A DNA stretch of 64,000 nt from Paenibacillus alba (GCF_013204855.1 NZ_JABMKZ010000018.1:88754-152753), one strand, 5' to 3'. Positions 26,975 through 35,777 are shown, numbered from the stretch's first letter. The notes: a model not told the origin generated them from the letters alone. Numbers and translations are program-made.

Positions 26975-28556
26975 TGATGAATTCATGGCAAGGCAGCATA
27001 TCAAAGAGGCTTTTCCCTGGGAGGAATGGGGATATACGATTGTAGGTGAAGCCACGAACGGAGTGGAGGCGCAGGCGGCAGTTGAAGCGCTTGATCCCGA
27101 CATTGCGTTAATTGACATTACCATGCCTGTAATGGACGGCTTGACGCTGCTCAAGCATATGAACACCCGTTTCCCCCATACGAAATGCGTGATCCTCACG
27201 GCGCACCGGGAGTTTAGCTATATTAACCAAGCGATGCAGAATGGAGCAGTCGGATATATTCTCAAATCGCCGATCAATCTGACGGAAACGAAAGCAGCCT
27301 TGGACAAGGCTTTAAAGGAATCAGAGAAAGATTCCCAAATTTTATCGGCCTCTCAGAATCGCAAGACGATTCAAAGCAACAGTTATCCGCTCAGGAAACA
27401 TTTTTTTCAGCAGCTGCTTACGGGTTTATATGTGAATGATGATGAAATTACCCAGCGCGCTAATGATATTGGGGCACAATTGAAATTTGCTTCCTTCCTT
27501 CTGCTTACCGTTGAAGTGGATGGTTTGGCAGGCGTATACAGCCTTTACTCCAACAACGATCGAATGCTCATTGAATTCAGCATGCTGGAGATTATTCGTG
27601 AATCCTTGCTGGAGCTATTGCCTGTGAAGATTGAAATTTTTCCTCTTGAGTTCGGGAGACTAACATTGATGGTTTGCACGAATGAAAAGCAGTTGGATAA
27701 AGAGAGCTGCATGGAGATCTGTTTACGCCTGGAACAGGCGATTCAGCCGCAATTGGAGAAGTATTTGGATGTAACAGTGAAGCTGGCCGCAAGCGAAGGG
27801 TTCCACCGCCCTAGTCAAATTCGCACGATGTTTAGACAGACGGAAGGTTTGTTTATTTATCGATTTTATCAGGAGAAACCCAGAACAATTGTCACCTATG
27901 GCCTTCGTCCTTTTCGCCAAATGAGCAGTGATCAATGGGATATTTTGCAAACGATGACGACGCCTTTGGAAGAAGTAAGGCCCTATGAGTTCCATGTGAA
28001 AACGATGGATAAGATTCAATCCTACCTGATTCAAATGAATCCATGTCCCACAGATGTGATCAACTGGTTTATCTCCTTGCAGGTCAGTTTGAATAAGGCT
28101 GCTTATTTGTCTGAATGGCCTGACTTTAAGCGGGCTGCTTATCTTGGCGAGGCGACAAAGCTCCTGCTGGCTTGGTTGCAGAAACGGGATCGAGTCGCTG
28201 GCGAAGCCATTGCCGTTCGGCCTGAAATCGCTCGCGCCATTCAGTACATTCGTCAGCATCTTGGAGATGAGCTCACGGTAGATGCAATATCGGCGGAGTC
28301 GGGATTCAGCACCTCGCATTTCAGCCATATTTTCAAAAAAGAAGTGGGGATGTCGGTCATTGACTACGTGCTGGAACAACGGATTGAATTGGCCAAAAAA
28401 TACTTATCGGAAGGGAAATTCCGAAACTATGAATTGTCTGAAAAAGTCGGTTTTCAGCATTACTCTTATTTCTCCAATATTTTCAAGAAAATGACGGGCG
28501 TGAGTCCGAATGAGTACAAACGTTCTTTGAAAAATGTGATTACGCAATCAGAGTAG
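26952..28556 (+). CDS. YesN-type response regulator (second system)
   Basis: A 534-residue regulator beginning at GTG 26952, 9 nt after AAAGGA and inside the end of the kinase gene. REC domain: DDE at residues 8-10, phospho-acceptor Asp55 in ALIDITMP, Thr/Lys at VILTAH and YILKSP. The C-terminus has two AraC-type helix-turn-helix motifs (VDAISAESGFSTSHFSHIFK; FQHYSYFSNIFKKMTG). It probably activates the permease and binding-protein genes downstream, which follow after a weak stem-loop. Confidence 0.93.
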   Translation: MKRLLLIDDEFMARQHIKEAFPWEEWGYTIVGEATNGVEAQAAVEALDPDIALIDITMPVMDGLTLLKHMNTRFPHTKCVILTAHREFSYINQAMQNGAVGYILKSPINLTETKAALDKALKESEKDSQILSASQNRKTIQSNSYPLRKHFFQQLLTGLYVNDDEITQRANDIGAQLKFASFLLLTVEVDGLAGVYSLYSNNDRMLIEFSMLEIIRESLLELLPVKIEIFPLEFGRLTLMVCTNEKQLDKESCMEICLRLEQAIQPQLEKYLDVTVKLAASEGFHRPSQIRTMFRQTEGLFIYRFYQEKPRTIVTYGLRPFRQMSSDQWDILQTMTTPLEEVRPYEFHVKTMDKIQSYLIQMNPCPTDVINWFISLQVSLNKAAYLSEWPDFKRAAYLGEATKLLLAWLQKRDRVAGEAIAVRPEIARAIQYIRQHLGDELTVDAISAESGFSTSHFSHIFKKEVGMSVIDYVLEQRIELAKKYLSEGKFRNYELSEKVGFQHYSYFSNIFKKMTGVSPNEYKRSLKNVITQSE

Positions 28557-28573
28557 ATAGATTTCCGCCTGGT

Positions 28574-28602
28574 CCTGTCGATTTGTCGCAGGGCTTTTTA
28601 TT
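28574..28602 (+). terminator. Weak terminator after the second yesN
   Basis: CCTGTCGATTTGTCGCAGG can fold into a short stem with a bulge, followed by GCTTTTTATTTTTT. It may separate low-level regulator expression from the induced transporter genes. Confidence 0.5.
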
Positions 28603-28716
28603 TTTTCATGCTGCCTCTCAGTTGAATACTTCAAGAAATCGATTGATTATTCATATCACACGATGTGCTCCCCATGTAAACTAAGGATAGTCAAAATGGA
28701 GAAAGGAAGACACATC

Positions 28717-29673
28717 ATGGGAATTTCGTTGGAACACGAACAGCCGACAGTTGTCACAACGATGCAAAGAAGGAATGAAAGCAGACGGCACTTCGCCAAG
28801 CATAAATGGTTGTATATCTTTTTAATTCCGGGCTGCGCGTATCTGCTCATCTTCAAGTATATCCCCATTTTCGGGATTGTTATTGCTTTTCAGGATTTCA
28901 GTCTCGTGAAGGGAATATGGAACAGCGAATGGGTAGGACTGGAAAATTTTCAATATTTATTTCAGTCCAAAGATTTCTATGTTGTGCTTCGCAATACGTT
29001 AATACTGAGCAGCTATCAGTTAATTTGCGGATTTCCGGCACCGATTATTTTGGCAATCATGCTGAATGAAGTCAGACATATGGCTTTCAAGCGCGTGTCC
29101 CAAACGATTCTGTATTTGCCTCACTTCATTTCTTGGGTAGTCTTGGCCGGTATGATCATTAATTTCTTGTCGCCTTCCACTGGTGCTGTTAATCATATCA
29201 TAACGGCTTTTGGCTACAAGCCAATTCCGTTTTTGCTTGAGCCGCAGTATTTCCGAAGCATTATCGTATCAGCGGATGTATGGAAAGGAATCGGGTGGGG
29301 AACTATCATTTATCTAGCCGCCATGACGGGCATTGATACGTCCCTTTATGAAGCGGCCAAAATGGATGGGGCAAGCCGGATCAAGCAAATTGTCCATATT
29401 ACTTTGCCTGGCCTACTTCCAACTATTGTTATTCTCCTCGTCCTTCAACTCGGGCATATCCTGGATAATGGGTTTGAACAAGTATTTCTTCTATACAATC
29501 CTTCTACATACGAAGTTGCGGATGTGCTGGAAACGTATACGTATCGAATCGGGTTAATTGATGGAAGGCTGTCCTTCTCTGCTGCGGTTGGTTTGTTTAA
29601 AGCAGCAGTCGGGTTTGTATTAGTACTCGGAGCGAATCGAATCGCCAAACTGTTCGGTCAAAACATCTGGTAG
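28717..29673 (+). CDS. Carbohydrate ABC transporter permease (LplB type, second system)
   Basis: A 318-residue six-span permease with EAA motif YEAAKMDGASRIKQIVHITL. The start is ATG 28717 (MGISLEHEQ), 9 nt after AAAGGA; in-frame codons upstream lack such a site. The next permease begins 11 nt after its stop. It would import the sugar captured by the 518-residue binding protein encoded last in the row. Confidence 0.92.
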   Translation: MGISLEHEQPTVVTTMQRRNESRRHFAKHKWLYIFLIPGCAYLLIFKYIPIFGIVIAFQDFSLVKGIWNSEWVGLENFQYLFQSKDFYVVLRNTLILSSYQLICGFPAPIILAIMLNEVRHMAFKRVSQTILYLPHFISWVVLAGMIINFLSPSTGAVNHIITAFGYKPIPFLLEPQYFRSIIVSADVWKGIGWGTIIYLAAMTGIDTSLYEAAKMDGASRIKQIVHITLPGLLPTIVILLVLQLGHILDNGFEQVFLLYNPSTYEVADVLETYTYRIGLIDGRLSFSAAVGLFKAAVGFVLVLGANRIAKLFGQNIW

Positions 29674-29683
29674 GTGAATCAAG

Positions 29684-30553
29684 ATGACAAAAAAAATGGA
29701 AGCAATCGATTTAATCAACTACACGCTGCTAACACTCATAACGCTTGCTATGCTGTATCCTTTTCTGAACGTTGCCAGTGTATCGCTCAGCTCTTATGAT
29801 GCCTATATCAGCCATCCGTTAATGCTCTGGCCGCATGATTTTAGCTTGTCGTCCTACAAGGAAATTATGTCTCGTCCTATCTTGTGGAGCAGCTACTTGA
29901 ACACTGTTATTATTACGACAATAGGCGTGTTTGGAAGTTTAGTCTTATATGTGTTGATGGGATATCCGTTGTCCAAAAAAATTCTCAAGGGCAGAAGCTT
30001 TATTATCGTTGCGATCATTTTCACGATGTTGTTTAACGGTGGAATCATACCTAATTATTACTTAATGCGTTCCTTAGGTCTTCTGGATACTTTAGCTGCA
30101 CTCATATTGCCATCGTTATTTTCGGGATTCAATCTCATTTTGATGAAGAGTTTCATTGAATCGCTGCCGGAAGAGCTAGAGGAAGCAGCCAGCATAGATG
30201 GTGCATCCTACCCTTACATTTTGCTGCGCATTATCGTCCCGCTTTCCAAACCAATTCTTGCTACGTTAGCTTTATTTGGAGCCGTAGGATACTGGAACAA
30301 CTTTTTTAATGCCGTTTTGTATATTCAATCGGATTCGAAATGGCCTCTGATGCTCTACCTGAGAGAAGTGATTGAAGCAGCGAGTATGATGGCTTTGAAT
30401 GCCAATACGGCAGAGCTTGGCGCTAACTCCGTAACGTCTGAAACGCTGCAATATGCAACATTAATGCTTGTCATGATCCCCATATTACTCGTTTATCCGT
30501 TTTTGCAGAAATATTTTGTAAAAGGCATGCTGCTTGGATCTGTCAAAGGCTAA
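29684..30553 (+). CDS. Carbohydrate ABC transporter permease (LplC type, second system)
   Basis: A 289-residue permease with six spans, EAA motif EEAASIDGASYPYILLRIIV and the family tail LQKYFVKGMLLGSVKG. AGGTGA precedes the ATG. It pairs with the LplB-type permease 11 nt upstream. As with the other system, no ATPase is encoded nearby; a shared MsmX-type ATPase is assumed. Confidence 0.92.
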   Translation: MTKKMEAIDLINYTLLTLITLAMLYPFLNVASVSLSSYDAYISHPLMLWPHDFSLSSYKEIMSRPILWSSYLNTVIITTIGVFGSLVLYVLMGYPLSKKILKGRSFIIVAIIFTMLFNGGIIPNYYLMRSLGLLDTLAALILPSLFSGFNLILMKSFIESLPEELEEAASIDGASYPYILLRIIVPLSKPILATLALFGAVGYWNNFFNAVLYIQSDSKWPLMLYLREVIEAASMMALNANTAELGANSVTSETLQYATLMLVMIPILLVYPFLQKYFVKGMLLGSVKG

Positions 30554-30620
30554 GATGATTCTGGAAATTTTCCATTGATCATACACAATTCTAAATTAAA
30601 CTAGTATAGGAGATGAGAAC

Positions 30621-32177
30621 ATGAGTCGTCAAAAAAGAGGGGTATTGACCAGTTTAGTTAGTCTAACGGCGATAAGTTTGCTTGTTGCAGGTTGTGGAAG
30701 CAGTACAGGCAGCACTACGCCTTCGGCTGCTCCAACGAATCAGGCTAAGGATCCAGTCTCTCTTAAAATCATGGGTAACTACGATTCACCGACGCTATCG
30801 GAAGCGGACCAAAAGTTTGTTAAATCTTTGGAAGTGAAAAACAACGTGAAGATTCAATTCGATATCCCGCCAATAACGGGGTATGCAGAAAGACTGCAGC
30901 TGATGCTAGCCTCCGGTTCCTATCCCGACTTAGTATTTTTCCCGGGTACCACAGATGTTAGCTTCCAAAACGCAGTGAAAGACGGGATTCTCTTACCTGT
31001 CAATGCGTACATTGATAAATTTCCTGAGCTTAAAAAGTATACGTATCAAACTGCACTAGATTCACTTAAAGTTAAAAACGATGGCGACATTTACGGTATT
31101 CCAAGAACTTCCATTCTTCGCAATGACGGATTTTGGGTTAGAAATGATTGGTTACAAAACGTAGGCGTTACGGTTCCGGCAGACGGTCAAGTTACAATTG
31201 AGCAGTTTGAAGATATTTTGAAAAAATTCACGTTTAATGATCCTGACAAAAACGGTAAAAATGATACGTACGGATATGCAGGATATGTTAACGTACAAAC
31301 AAAAGTGTTTGAACCTGTTCTGACTGGCCCATTTGGTGCGTTAGGTTGGCAAGAAAGCAAAAATGGCAATTATAAATACATGGATTCCAAATATGATACT
31401 AGCACTACAAGTTACAAAGATGCTTTAGCATTTACGGCTAAGCTTTATAAAGAAGGCGTATTCGATCCGGATTCAGCTACGAATGACGATACGAAGAGCA
31501 GAGAACGTTTCTGGCGCGGTATGACAGGTGTATACCCAGGATTTGCTGGTCACTATACGTGGCATTTGCCAGAAATCCAAAAGCAAACACCAAGTGCGGA
31601 TCTTACCTACATTTGGGTAAAAGGAGCAGACGGCAAAATACTTAACGCGGGAGCAACAGGCGCCACAGGGGCTTGGGGGTTCTGGGCTATTACCAAAACG
31701 TCCAAAAGCCCACTAAAAGCAGCTGAGCTTCTGAATTCATGGATCACTGACGATACGTGGACAATCGTTAAAGATGGTTATGAAGGAAATGACTACACCG
31801 TTAAAGACGGTCAAAAGGTAGGCATTACGCCTCTGCCAAAAGATTATGTTCGTACGAACACGATGAGACGGGCTTACGATGAATCCTTCTTTATTAAAGT
31901 CGGTACGCCACAAGCCATTGTAGACAAAATTAAACCATGGCTGAAAACCGCAGTTGAAACAGCTGTTGTATCCAAAGATCTTGGTTATGTGCCTGAAGCT
32001 GCCAAAAAACCAAACTACCAGGACTACAAAAAAACGTGGGATCAAACCATTATGAAAATCATTATGGGCAAAGAACCGGTCGACAAATTCACAGAACTTC
32101 AAAGCGGTTGGTATAAAAATGGCGGCGATGAGTACGCCAAGCAAATGAACGACTATATCGCCAGCTTGAAAAAATAA
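30621..32177 (+). CDS. Extracellular solute-binding lipoprotein (second system)
   Basis: A 518-residue lipoprotein with lipobox LVAGC (Cys25), a Ser/Thr/Pro linker, and a two-lobed binding domain. FNDPDKNGKNDTYGYAG (about residue 205) is the DxDxNGxxD calcium loop shared with the other binding protein. ATAGGAGATG precedes the ATG. In this module the binding protein is last, after the permeases, and it is followed by a strong terminator. The sequence differs strongly from the 568-residue protein at 15828, so the two modules probably take up different sugars. Confidence 0.93.
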   Translation: MSRQKRGVLTSLVSLTAISLLVAGCGSSTGSTTPSAAPTNQAKDPVSLKIMGNYDSPTLSEADQKFVKSLEVKNNVKIQFDIPPITGYAERLQLMLASGSYPDLVFFPGTTDVSFQNAVKDGILLPVNAYIDKFPELKKYTYQTALDSLKVKNDGDIYGIPRTSILRNDGFWVRNDWLQNVGVTVPADGQVTIEQFEDILKKFTFNDPDKNGKNDTYGYAGYVNVQTKVFEPVLTGPFGALGWQESKNGNYKYMDSKYDTSTTSYKDALAFTAKLYKEGVFDPDSATNDDTKSRERFWRGMTGVYPGFAGHYTWHLPEIQKQTPSADLTYIWVKGADGKILNAGATGATGAWGFWAITKTSKSPLKAAELLNSWITDDTWTIVKDGYEGNDYTVKDGQKVGITPLPKDYVRTNTMRRAYDESFFIKVGTPQAIVDKIKPWLKTAVETAVVSKDLGYVPEAAKKPNYQDYKKTWDQTIMKIIMGKEPVDKFTELQSGWYKNGGDEYAKQMNDYIASLKK

Positions 32178-32190
32178 CGCTAGCAATGCG

Positions 32191-32236
32191 AAGCTGCCCT
32201 CAAGGTAGATTGATCACTTGAGGGCAGCTTCTTTGT
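32191..32236 (+). terminator. Terminator of the second sugar module
   Basis: AAGCTGCCCTCAAG pairs perfectly with CTTGAGGGCAGCTT over a 12-nt loop, followed by CTTTGT. The stem resembles the terminator at 21241-21285. Confidence 0.85.
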
Positions 32237-32310
32237 ATTGAAATTATAAAGCGAACTGTGGCTTGAGCTGGCGTAAGCTGGCCGTTTGCCTCAGATTCTT
32301 ACGTTTCACA

Positions 32311-32498
32311 TATTCCTGCGATTATGCAGGTTTTTCGTCTTGGGAATAGGCAAAATCATGAAAATCATGCGATTATGCATCCTTTCGCGACCTTTTTTCG
32401 ATTCCAGGACGTAAAACCTTAAAAAGCCTGCACAATCGCAGGCTTTCTGATGTTTTTACACGATTTGATCGATAAAGCCTGCATTTACGCAGGTTTTT
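32311..32498. repeat. Four-dyad intergenic element, copy A
   Basis: Four 12-bp cores of form TGC-N6-GCA: TGCGATTATGCA (32317), TGCGATTATGCA (32368), TGCACAATCGCA (32429) and TGCATTTACGCA (32480). Centre-to-centre spacing is 51, 61 and 51 nt, symmetric about the middle. The first two read CGATTATG and the third is close to its reverse complement, so the whole block is a large imperfect inverted repeat. Each core is mostly flanked by CC...GG and T-rich tails. A second copy with the same spacing lies at 62951-63131. No coding sense is present. Confidence 0.7.
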
Positions 32499-32520
32499 CA
32501 AAACAGATGAGTTGCGGACC

Positions 32521-32898
32521 CTATTCACTTTCAACTTGATAAGAATTCGCATCCCAGAGCTGTTCCAGCTCCGATGCCTGACTCCACTGAATCGCGAATA
32601 GCCATCCTTTGTCATAGGGAGATTCATTCAGCAGTTGTGAGGCTCGCTCTAGTAGAATATTCACAGCGGTTATTTTCCCTGATAAGGGAGAATGCAGATC
32701 ATGCTCGTTGTCCACAGTCTCTAGCGAGCCTATGAACTCGTTTTGCTTGACTATTGCTTCCCGCTCTGGCAATTCAATATAAAGAATCATCCCTAGTTTC
32801 TCCAGGCCACTCTCGGTTAATCCAATAACAGCCCGATCCCCTTCTTGGCGGATCCAGAAATGATCTCTTGTATACTTCAAATTCGCAGGTACCGACAT
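32521..32898 (-). CDS. GcvH-like protein lacking the lipoyl lysine
   Basis: A 125-residue protein with the fold of glycine-cleavage H protein: YTRDHFWIRQEGDRAVIGLT, LYIELPE, GSLETV, HSPLSGKITAVN, and a final SPYDKGWLFAIQW. In genuine H proteins the loop ESVKAxSD carries the lysine that is lipoylated. Here it reads ETVDNEHD, with Asp63 at the lysine position and no lysine nearby. It therefore should not carry lipoic acid and cannot work as a normal glycine-cleavage carrier. No gcvT or gcvP gene is near. It may be a diverged paralogue with a new role. A terminator and the peroxiredoxin gene lie upstream. Confidence 0.75.
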   Translation of the reverse strand: MSVPANLKYTRDHFWIRQEGDRAVIGLTESGLEKLGMILYIELPEREAIVKQNEFIGSLETVDNEHDLHSPLSGKITAVNILLERASQLLNESPYDKGWLFAIQWSQASELEQLWDANSYQVESE

Positions 32899-32911
32899 CT
32901 CTGTTCTCCTT

Positions 32912-32963
32912 CAAGAAGAAAAGCTCCTCGGCCCGCATTCGCATGCCAACCTGAGGAGCTTCT
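32912..32963 (-). terminator. Terminator of the peroxiredoxin gene
   Basis: On the minus strand AAGCTCCTCAGG pairs with CCGAGGAGCTT with one interruption, followed by TTCTTCTT. It lies 17 nt after the peroxiredoxin stop. Confidence 0.8.
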
Positions 32964-32979
32964 CTGTATGGTCTAAAGC

Positions 32980-33528
32980 TTATTTTACAACCAGGTTTTT
33001 GTCGCCTGGTTTCCAGTTCATTGGGCACAATCCGCCGGATTGAAGCGCTTGAAGCACACGAAGTGTTTCTTCTACGCTGCGGCCTACATCGTTGTGGTTA
33101 ACAACTTCGTATTTCAGTTCGCCTTCTGGATCGATGATGAAAAGACCGCGAAGCGCGATACCTTCTTCTTCAATCAGAACGCCGTAGTCACGAGCTACGG
33201 ATTTCGTGATGTCAGCAGCAAGAGGGAATTCCAATTTGCCAAGACCGTTGTCGTTGATTGGTGTGTTGATCCATGCTTTGTGAGTATGGATACTGTCGAT
33301 GGAAACACCTAGAATTTCAGTGTCCAATTCTTTGAATTGAGCAGCTGCATGACTAAGTGCTGTGATTTCTGTTGGACATACGAATGTGAAGTCCAATGGG
33401 TAGAAGAAAAGAACTAACCATTTTCCTTTGTAATCAGACAAAGATGCTTTACCAAATTCTTTACCGTCGCCTGTAGCTGTCTCCATTGTAAAATCAGGAG
33501 CTTGTTTACCAACTAAACGCTCTGCCAT
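32980..33528 (-). CDS. 2-Cys peroxiredoxin (AhpC/TSA family)
   Basis: A 182-residue cytoplasmic thiol peroxidase that reduces hydrogen peroxide and organic peroxides. The peroxidatic Cys51 lies in FVCPTE, with the conserved FFYPLDFTF before it, and the resolving Cys168 is in GGLCPMNW. The C-terminal tail is of the typical 2-Cys class. No alkyl hydroperoxide reductase F gene is adjacent, so the reductant may be thioredoxin. GAGGA precedes the ATG. A PerR-like box (33615-33629) sits about 90 nt upstream, which fits peroxide induction. Confidence 0.94.
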   Translation of the reverse strand: MAERLVGKQAPDFTMETATGDGKEFGKASLSDYKGKWLVLFFYPLDFTFVCPTEITALSHAAAQFKELDTEILGVSIDSIHTHKAWINTPINDNGLGKLEFPLAADITKSVARDYGVLIEEEGIALRGLFIIDPEGELKYEVVNHNDVGRSVEETLRVLQALQSGGLCPMNWKPGDKNLVVK

Positions 33529-33614
33529 GTATAATTCCTCCTCAAATCTATCTTATTCGTATAAAATGGTAACATCCGTCTACTTGAAAGTCAATAATTA
33601 GATCCAATACTACC

Positions 33615-33629
33615 TAATAATTATTTTAA
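33615..33629. promoter_or_regulatory. PerR-like operator
   Basis: TAATAATTATTTTAA matches the Bacillus PerR box TTATAATNATTATAA at 12 of 14 defined positions. It lies 87 nt before the peroxiredoxin start, just upstream of a minus-strand TTGACT. Confidence 0.5.
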
Positions 33630-33643
33630 TATATGAAAGGTTC

Positions 33644-33691
33644 AAAAAAAGCTCGCTCTCCGAAGCATCGGATGCCTCGGCAAAGCAAGCT
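33644..33691 (-). terminator. Terminator of leuB
   Basis: On the minus strand AGCTTGCT pairs with AGCGAGCT around an inner GCCGAGGCATCC...CTTCGG hairpin, followed by TTTTTTT. It starts 8 nt after the leuB stop. Confidence 0.85.
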
Positions 33692-33699
33692 TATTTTTA

Positions 33700-34788
33700 C
33701 TATTTACGCATAGCGTCTACGATTAATTGGCCCATTGCCAGTGTTCCAATCGCTGTGCTCTTATCTACAGCGATGTCGCCTGTACGGTGACCTGCATCCA
33801 ATACTTCTTTCACTGCGCGCTCGATGGAATCCGCTGCTTCGTGGTAACCGAACGTCAGACGGAACATCAAAGCAACAGAAAGGATCGTTGCGATTGGGTT
33901 GGAAATACCTTGGCCAGCGATATCAGGCGCAGAGCCGTGTACCGGCTCGTACAAGCCGAAGCTGCCTTCGCCAAGAGAAGCGGAAGCCAACATACCGATG
34001 GAGCCTGTCAGCATCGCTGCTTCATCGCTCAAGATGTCGCCGAACATGTTTTCCGTTACGATAACGTCGAAGCTGGATGGACGACGAAGCAATTGCATCG
34101 CACAGTTGTCCACGAGCACGTGCTCAAGCTCAACATCCGGGTAGTCAACCGCAATACGGTTAACCGTTTCGCGCCATAGACGGGAAGTTTCCAGAACGTT
34201 CGCTTTGTCGACGGAAGCAAGCTTCTTACGGCGCGTTTGAGCAATTTCAAACGCTTGACGAGCAATACGCTCAATTTCCGTTACATTATAAGCGCAAGTA
34301 TCCACAGCTTCTTGACCGTTCGCTGTTTCACGACGGAATTTCTCACCGAAGTAGATCCCGCCTGTCAACTCACGAACAACGATCAAATCTGTGCCTTCCA
34401 ACACTTCAGGTTTCAATGTGGAAGCTTCTTTCAAGCAGTCAAAAATGAAAGCCGGACGAATGTTCGAGAACAATCCGAGCGCTTTACGGATACCGAGCAA
34501 GCCTGTTTCAGGACGAAGCTCTTTGGAGTTGTTGTCCCATTTTGGTCCGCCAACTGCACCAAGCAGAACAGCGTCTGCGGATTGGCATACTTCCAATGTT
34601 TCTTGCGGAAGCGGTGTTCCTTTCTCATCAATCGCAATACCGCCGAACAAAGCGTGCTCTGTTTCAAATTGATAACCGAATAATTCTTCGGTACGTTTCA
34701 ATACTTTTTCTGCTTCTGCAACAACTTCTGGACCAATGCCGTCTCCAGCAATGATAGCAATTTTTTTCACATCTGCCATGACTGTCAT
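33700..34788 (-). CDS. leuB: 3-isopropylmalate dehydrogenase
   Basis: A 362-residue cytoplasmic enzyme that oxidatively decarboxylates 3-isopropylmalate in leucine synthesis. Family motifs are all present: IIAGDGIGPEVVAEA, GGPKWDN, VRELTGGIYFG, and the metal-binding block NMFGDILSDEAAMLTGSIGM followed by PVHGSAPDIAGQGISNP. AAGGAG lies 3 nt before ATG 34788 and 12 nt before the in-frame ATG 34779 (MADVKK), so the start is ambiguous. It is separated from leuA by the VanW and aminotransferase genes, with its own operator-like dyads upstream. leuC and leuD are not in this window. Confidence 0.96.
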   Translation of the reverse strand: MTVMADVKKIAIIAGDGIGPEVVAEAEKVLKRTEELFGYQFETEHALFGGIAIDEKGTPLPQETLEVCQSADAVLLGAVGGPKWDNNSKELRPETGLLGIRKALGLFSNIRPAFIFDCLKEASTLKPEVLEGTDLIVVRELTGGIYFGEKFRRETANGQEAVDTCAYNVTEIERIARQAFEIAQTRRKKLASVDKANVLETSRLWRETVNRIAVDYPDVELEHVLVDNCAMQLLRRPSSFDVIVTENMFGDILSDEAAMLTGSIGMLASASLGEGSFGLYEPVHGSAPDIAGQGISNPIATILSVALMFRLTFGYHEAADSIERAVKEVLDAGHRTGDIAVDKSTAIGTLAMGQLIVDAMRK

Positions 34789-34878
34789 TCACTCCTTAAA
34801 TTTGGAAAACTGTTTATAAGCATTTACTATCGCTATATGATGCTCTCATTGTAACATAAGATAACCTTCCTCATTAGA

Positions 34879-34915
34879 TATAAAAGCTATTGCTTTTATA
34901 GGTTTCACCTATAAA
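34879..34915. promoter_or_regulatory. Two overlapping perfect dyads upstream of leuB
   Basis: TATAAAAGC-TATT-GCTTTTATA (arms 9 bp, 34879-34900) overlaps TTTATAGGT-TTC-ACCTATAAA (arms 9 bp, 34895-34915). They lie 90-125 nt before leuB and just after the VanW gene. The first could also act as a weak terminator for VanW. The adjacent dyads with ATAG/CTAT ends resemble LysR-type binding regions. Confidence 0.5.
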
Positions 34916-34931
34916 GATGCATGAGGAAGAC

Positions 34932-35777
34932 TTAATTAGCGGCTTCCCCCGTTTTGGCCGAACATTCGCCTTGCTCGAGCAATGGCTCGTACATCATAAT
35001 CGCATGATTTTCCGTAATCCATTCGTCTCCAACCAACTCATCCTGTTGATTGTACACTTTGCGATGAATCTCATTGTGGCGAACATAACCACCCCAATAT
35101 TCTCGCGTGATCCAGTGACTCCGCTCATAAATTTCATACGTATGAATCGGTGGCATTTCCGCTCGCCATTCTCCAACCAAATGTGACTCCGTTAATCGAA
35201 TCGCAAGTTGATAGGTCTGCTGGGTATCATTGCGAATCTGAAGATCCAAATAATTATAAAAGCATGTAGCTCCTGTGCCAAAAGGCTGAGTCCTGCCTGC
35301 ATCCGGAAATACGTCATAGCTATGACGATACCTTTCTGTCACCGTTAGCGGCGAGTGGAGAGTCATCCAATAGATTAAATTGGAAAGCTGGCATAAGCCG
35401 CCTCCAACCCCCGCTGTTACTTTACCATGAAAAAGCACCATGCCATCCTGATAGCCTTTGTGACGTGTTGTACGGCCAATTAACCGCCAATAGGAAAAGG
35501 TTTCACCTGGTCTCAAGACAATGCCATTCAACTTATTTGCCGCAAGTCTTAAATTGGTTACTTTATTATGCTGCAGCCACATATCCACATCCTTTAGTTT
35601 CCTAAGCAGCGGCGTTGTGTGCGTGAAAATGACATGAGGCAATTTCGCCTCTTGTTTCTTCTTGGCATAAGCTTTTCCGTCCAAAATCCATTGAAAATAA
35701 CGCCTAAGTCGAAAGGCTTTGATACCCAAATAAATACGAACTCGGCTCCGGTATATCGGTTTAAGCGGTTCTCTCAT
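34932..35777 (-). CDS. VanW family protein
   Basis: A 281-residue protein with the VanW domain: NLRLAANKLNGIVLRPGETF, SYWRLIGRT, then GVGGGLCQLSNLIYWMTLHS and RHSYDVFPDAGRTQPFGTGA. VanW is found in some vancomycin-resistance clusters and in many Firmicutes; its function is unknown, but some homologues are linked with peptidoglycan. No signal peptide is obvious. The start at 35777 overlaps the stop of the preceding small membrane protein as ATGA, giving translational coupling. No van resistance genes are nearby. Confidence 0.88.
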   Translation of the reverse strand: MREPLKPIYRSRVRIYLGIKAFRLRRYFQWILDGKAYAKKKQEAKLPHVIFTHTTPLLRKLKDVDMWLQHNKVTNLRLAANKLNGIVLRPGETFSYWRLIGRTTRHKGYQDGMVLFHGKVTAGVGGGLCQLSNLIYWMTLHSPLTVTERYRHSYDVFPDAGRTQPFGTGATCFYNYLDLQIRNDTQQTYQLAIRLTESHLVGEWRAEMPPIHTYEIYERSHWITREYWGGYVRHNEIHRKVYNQQDELVGDEWITENHAIMMYEPLLEQGECSAKTGEAAN

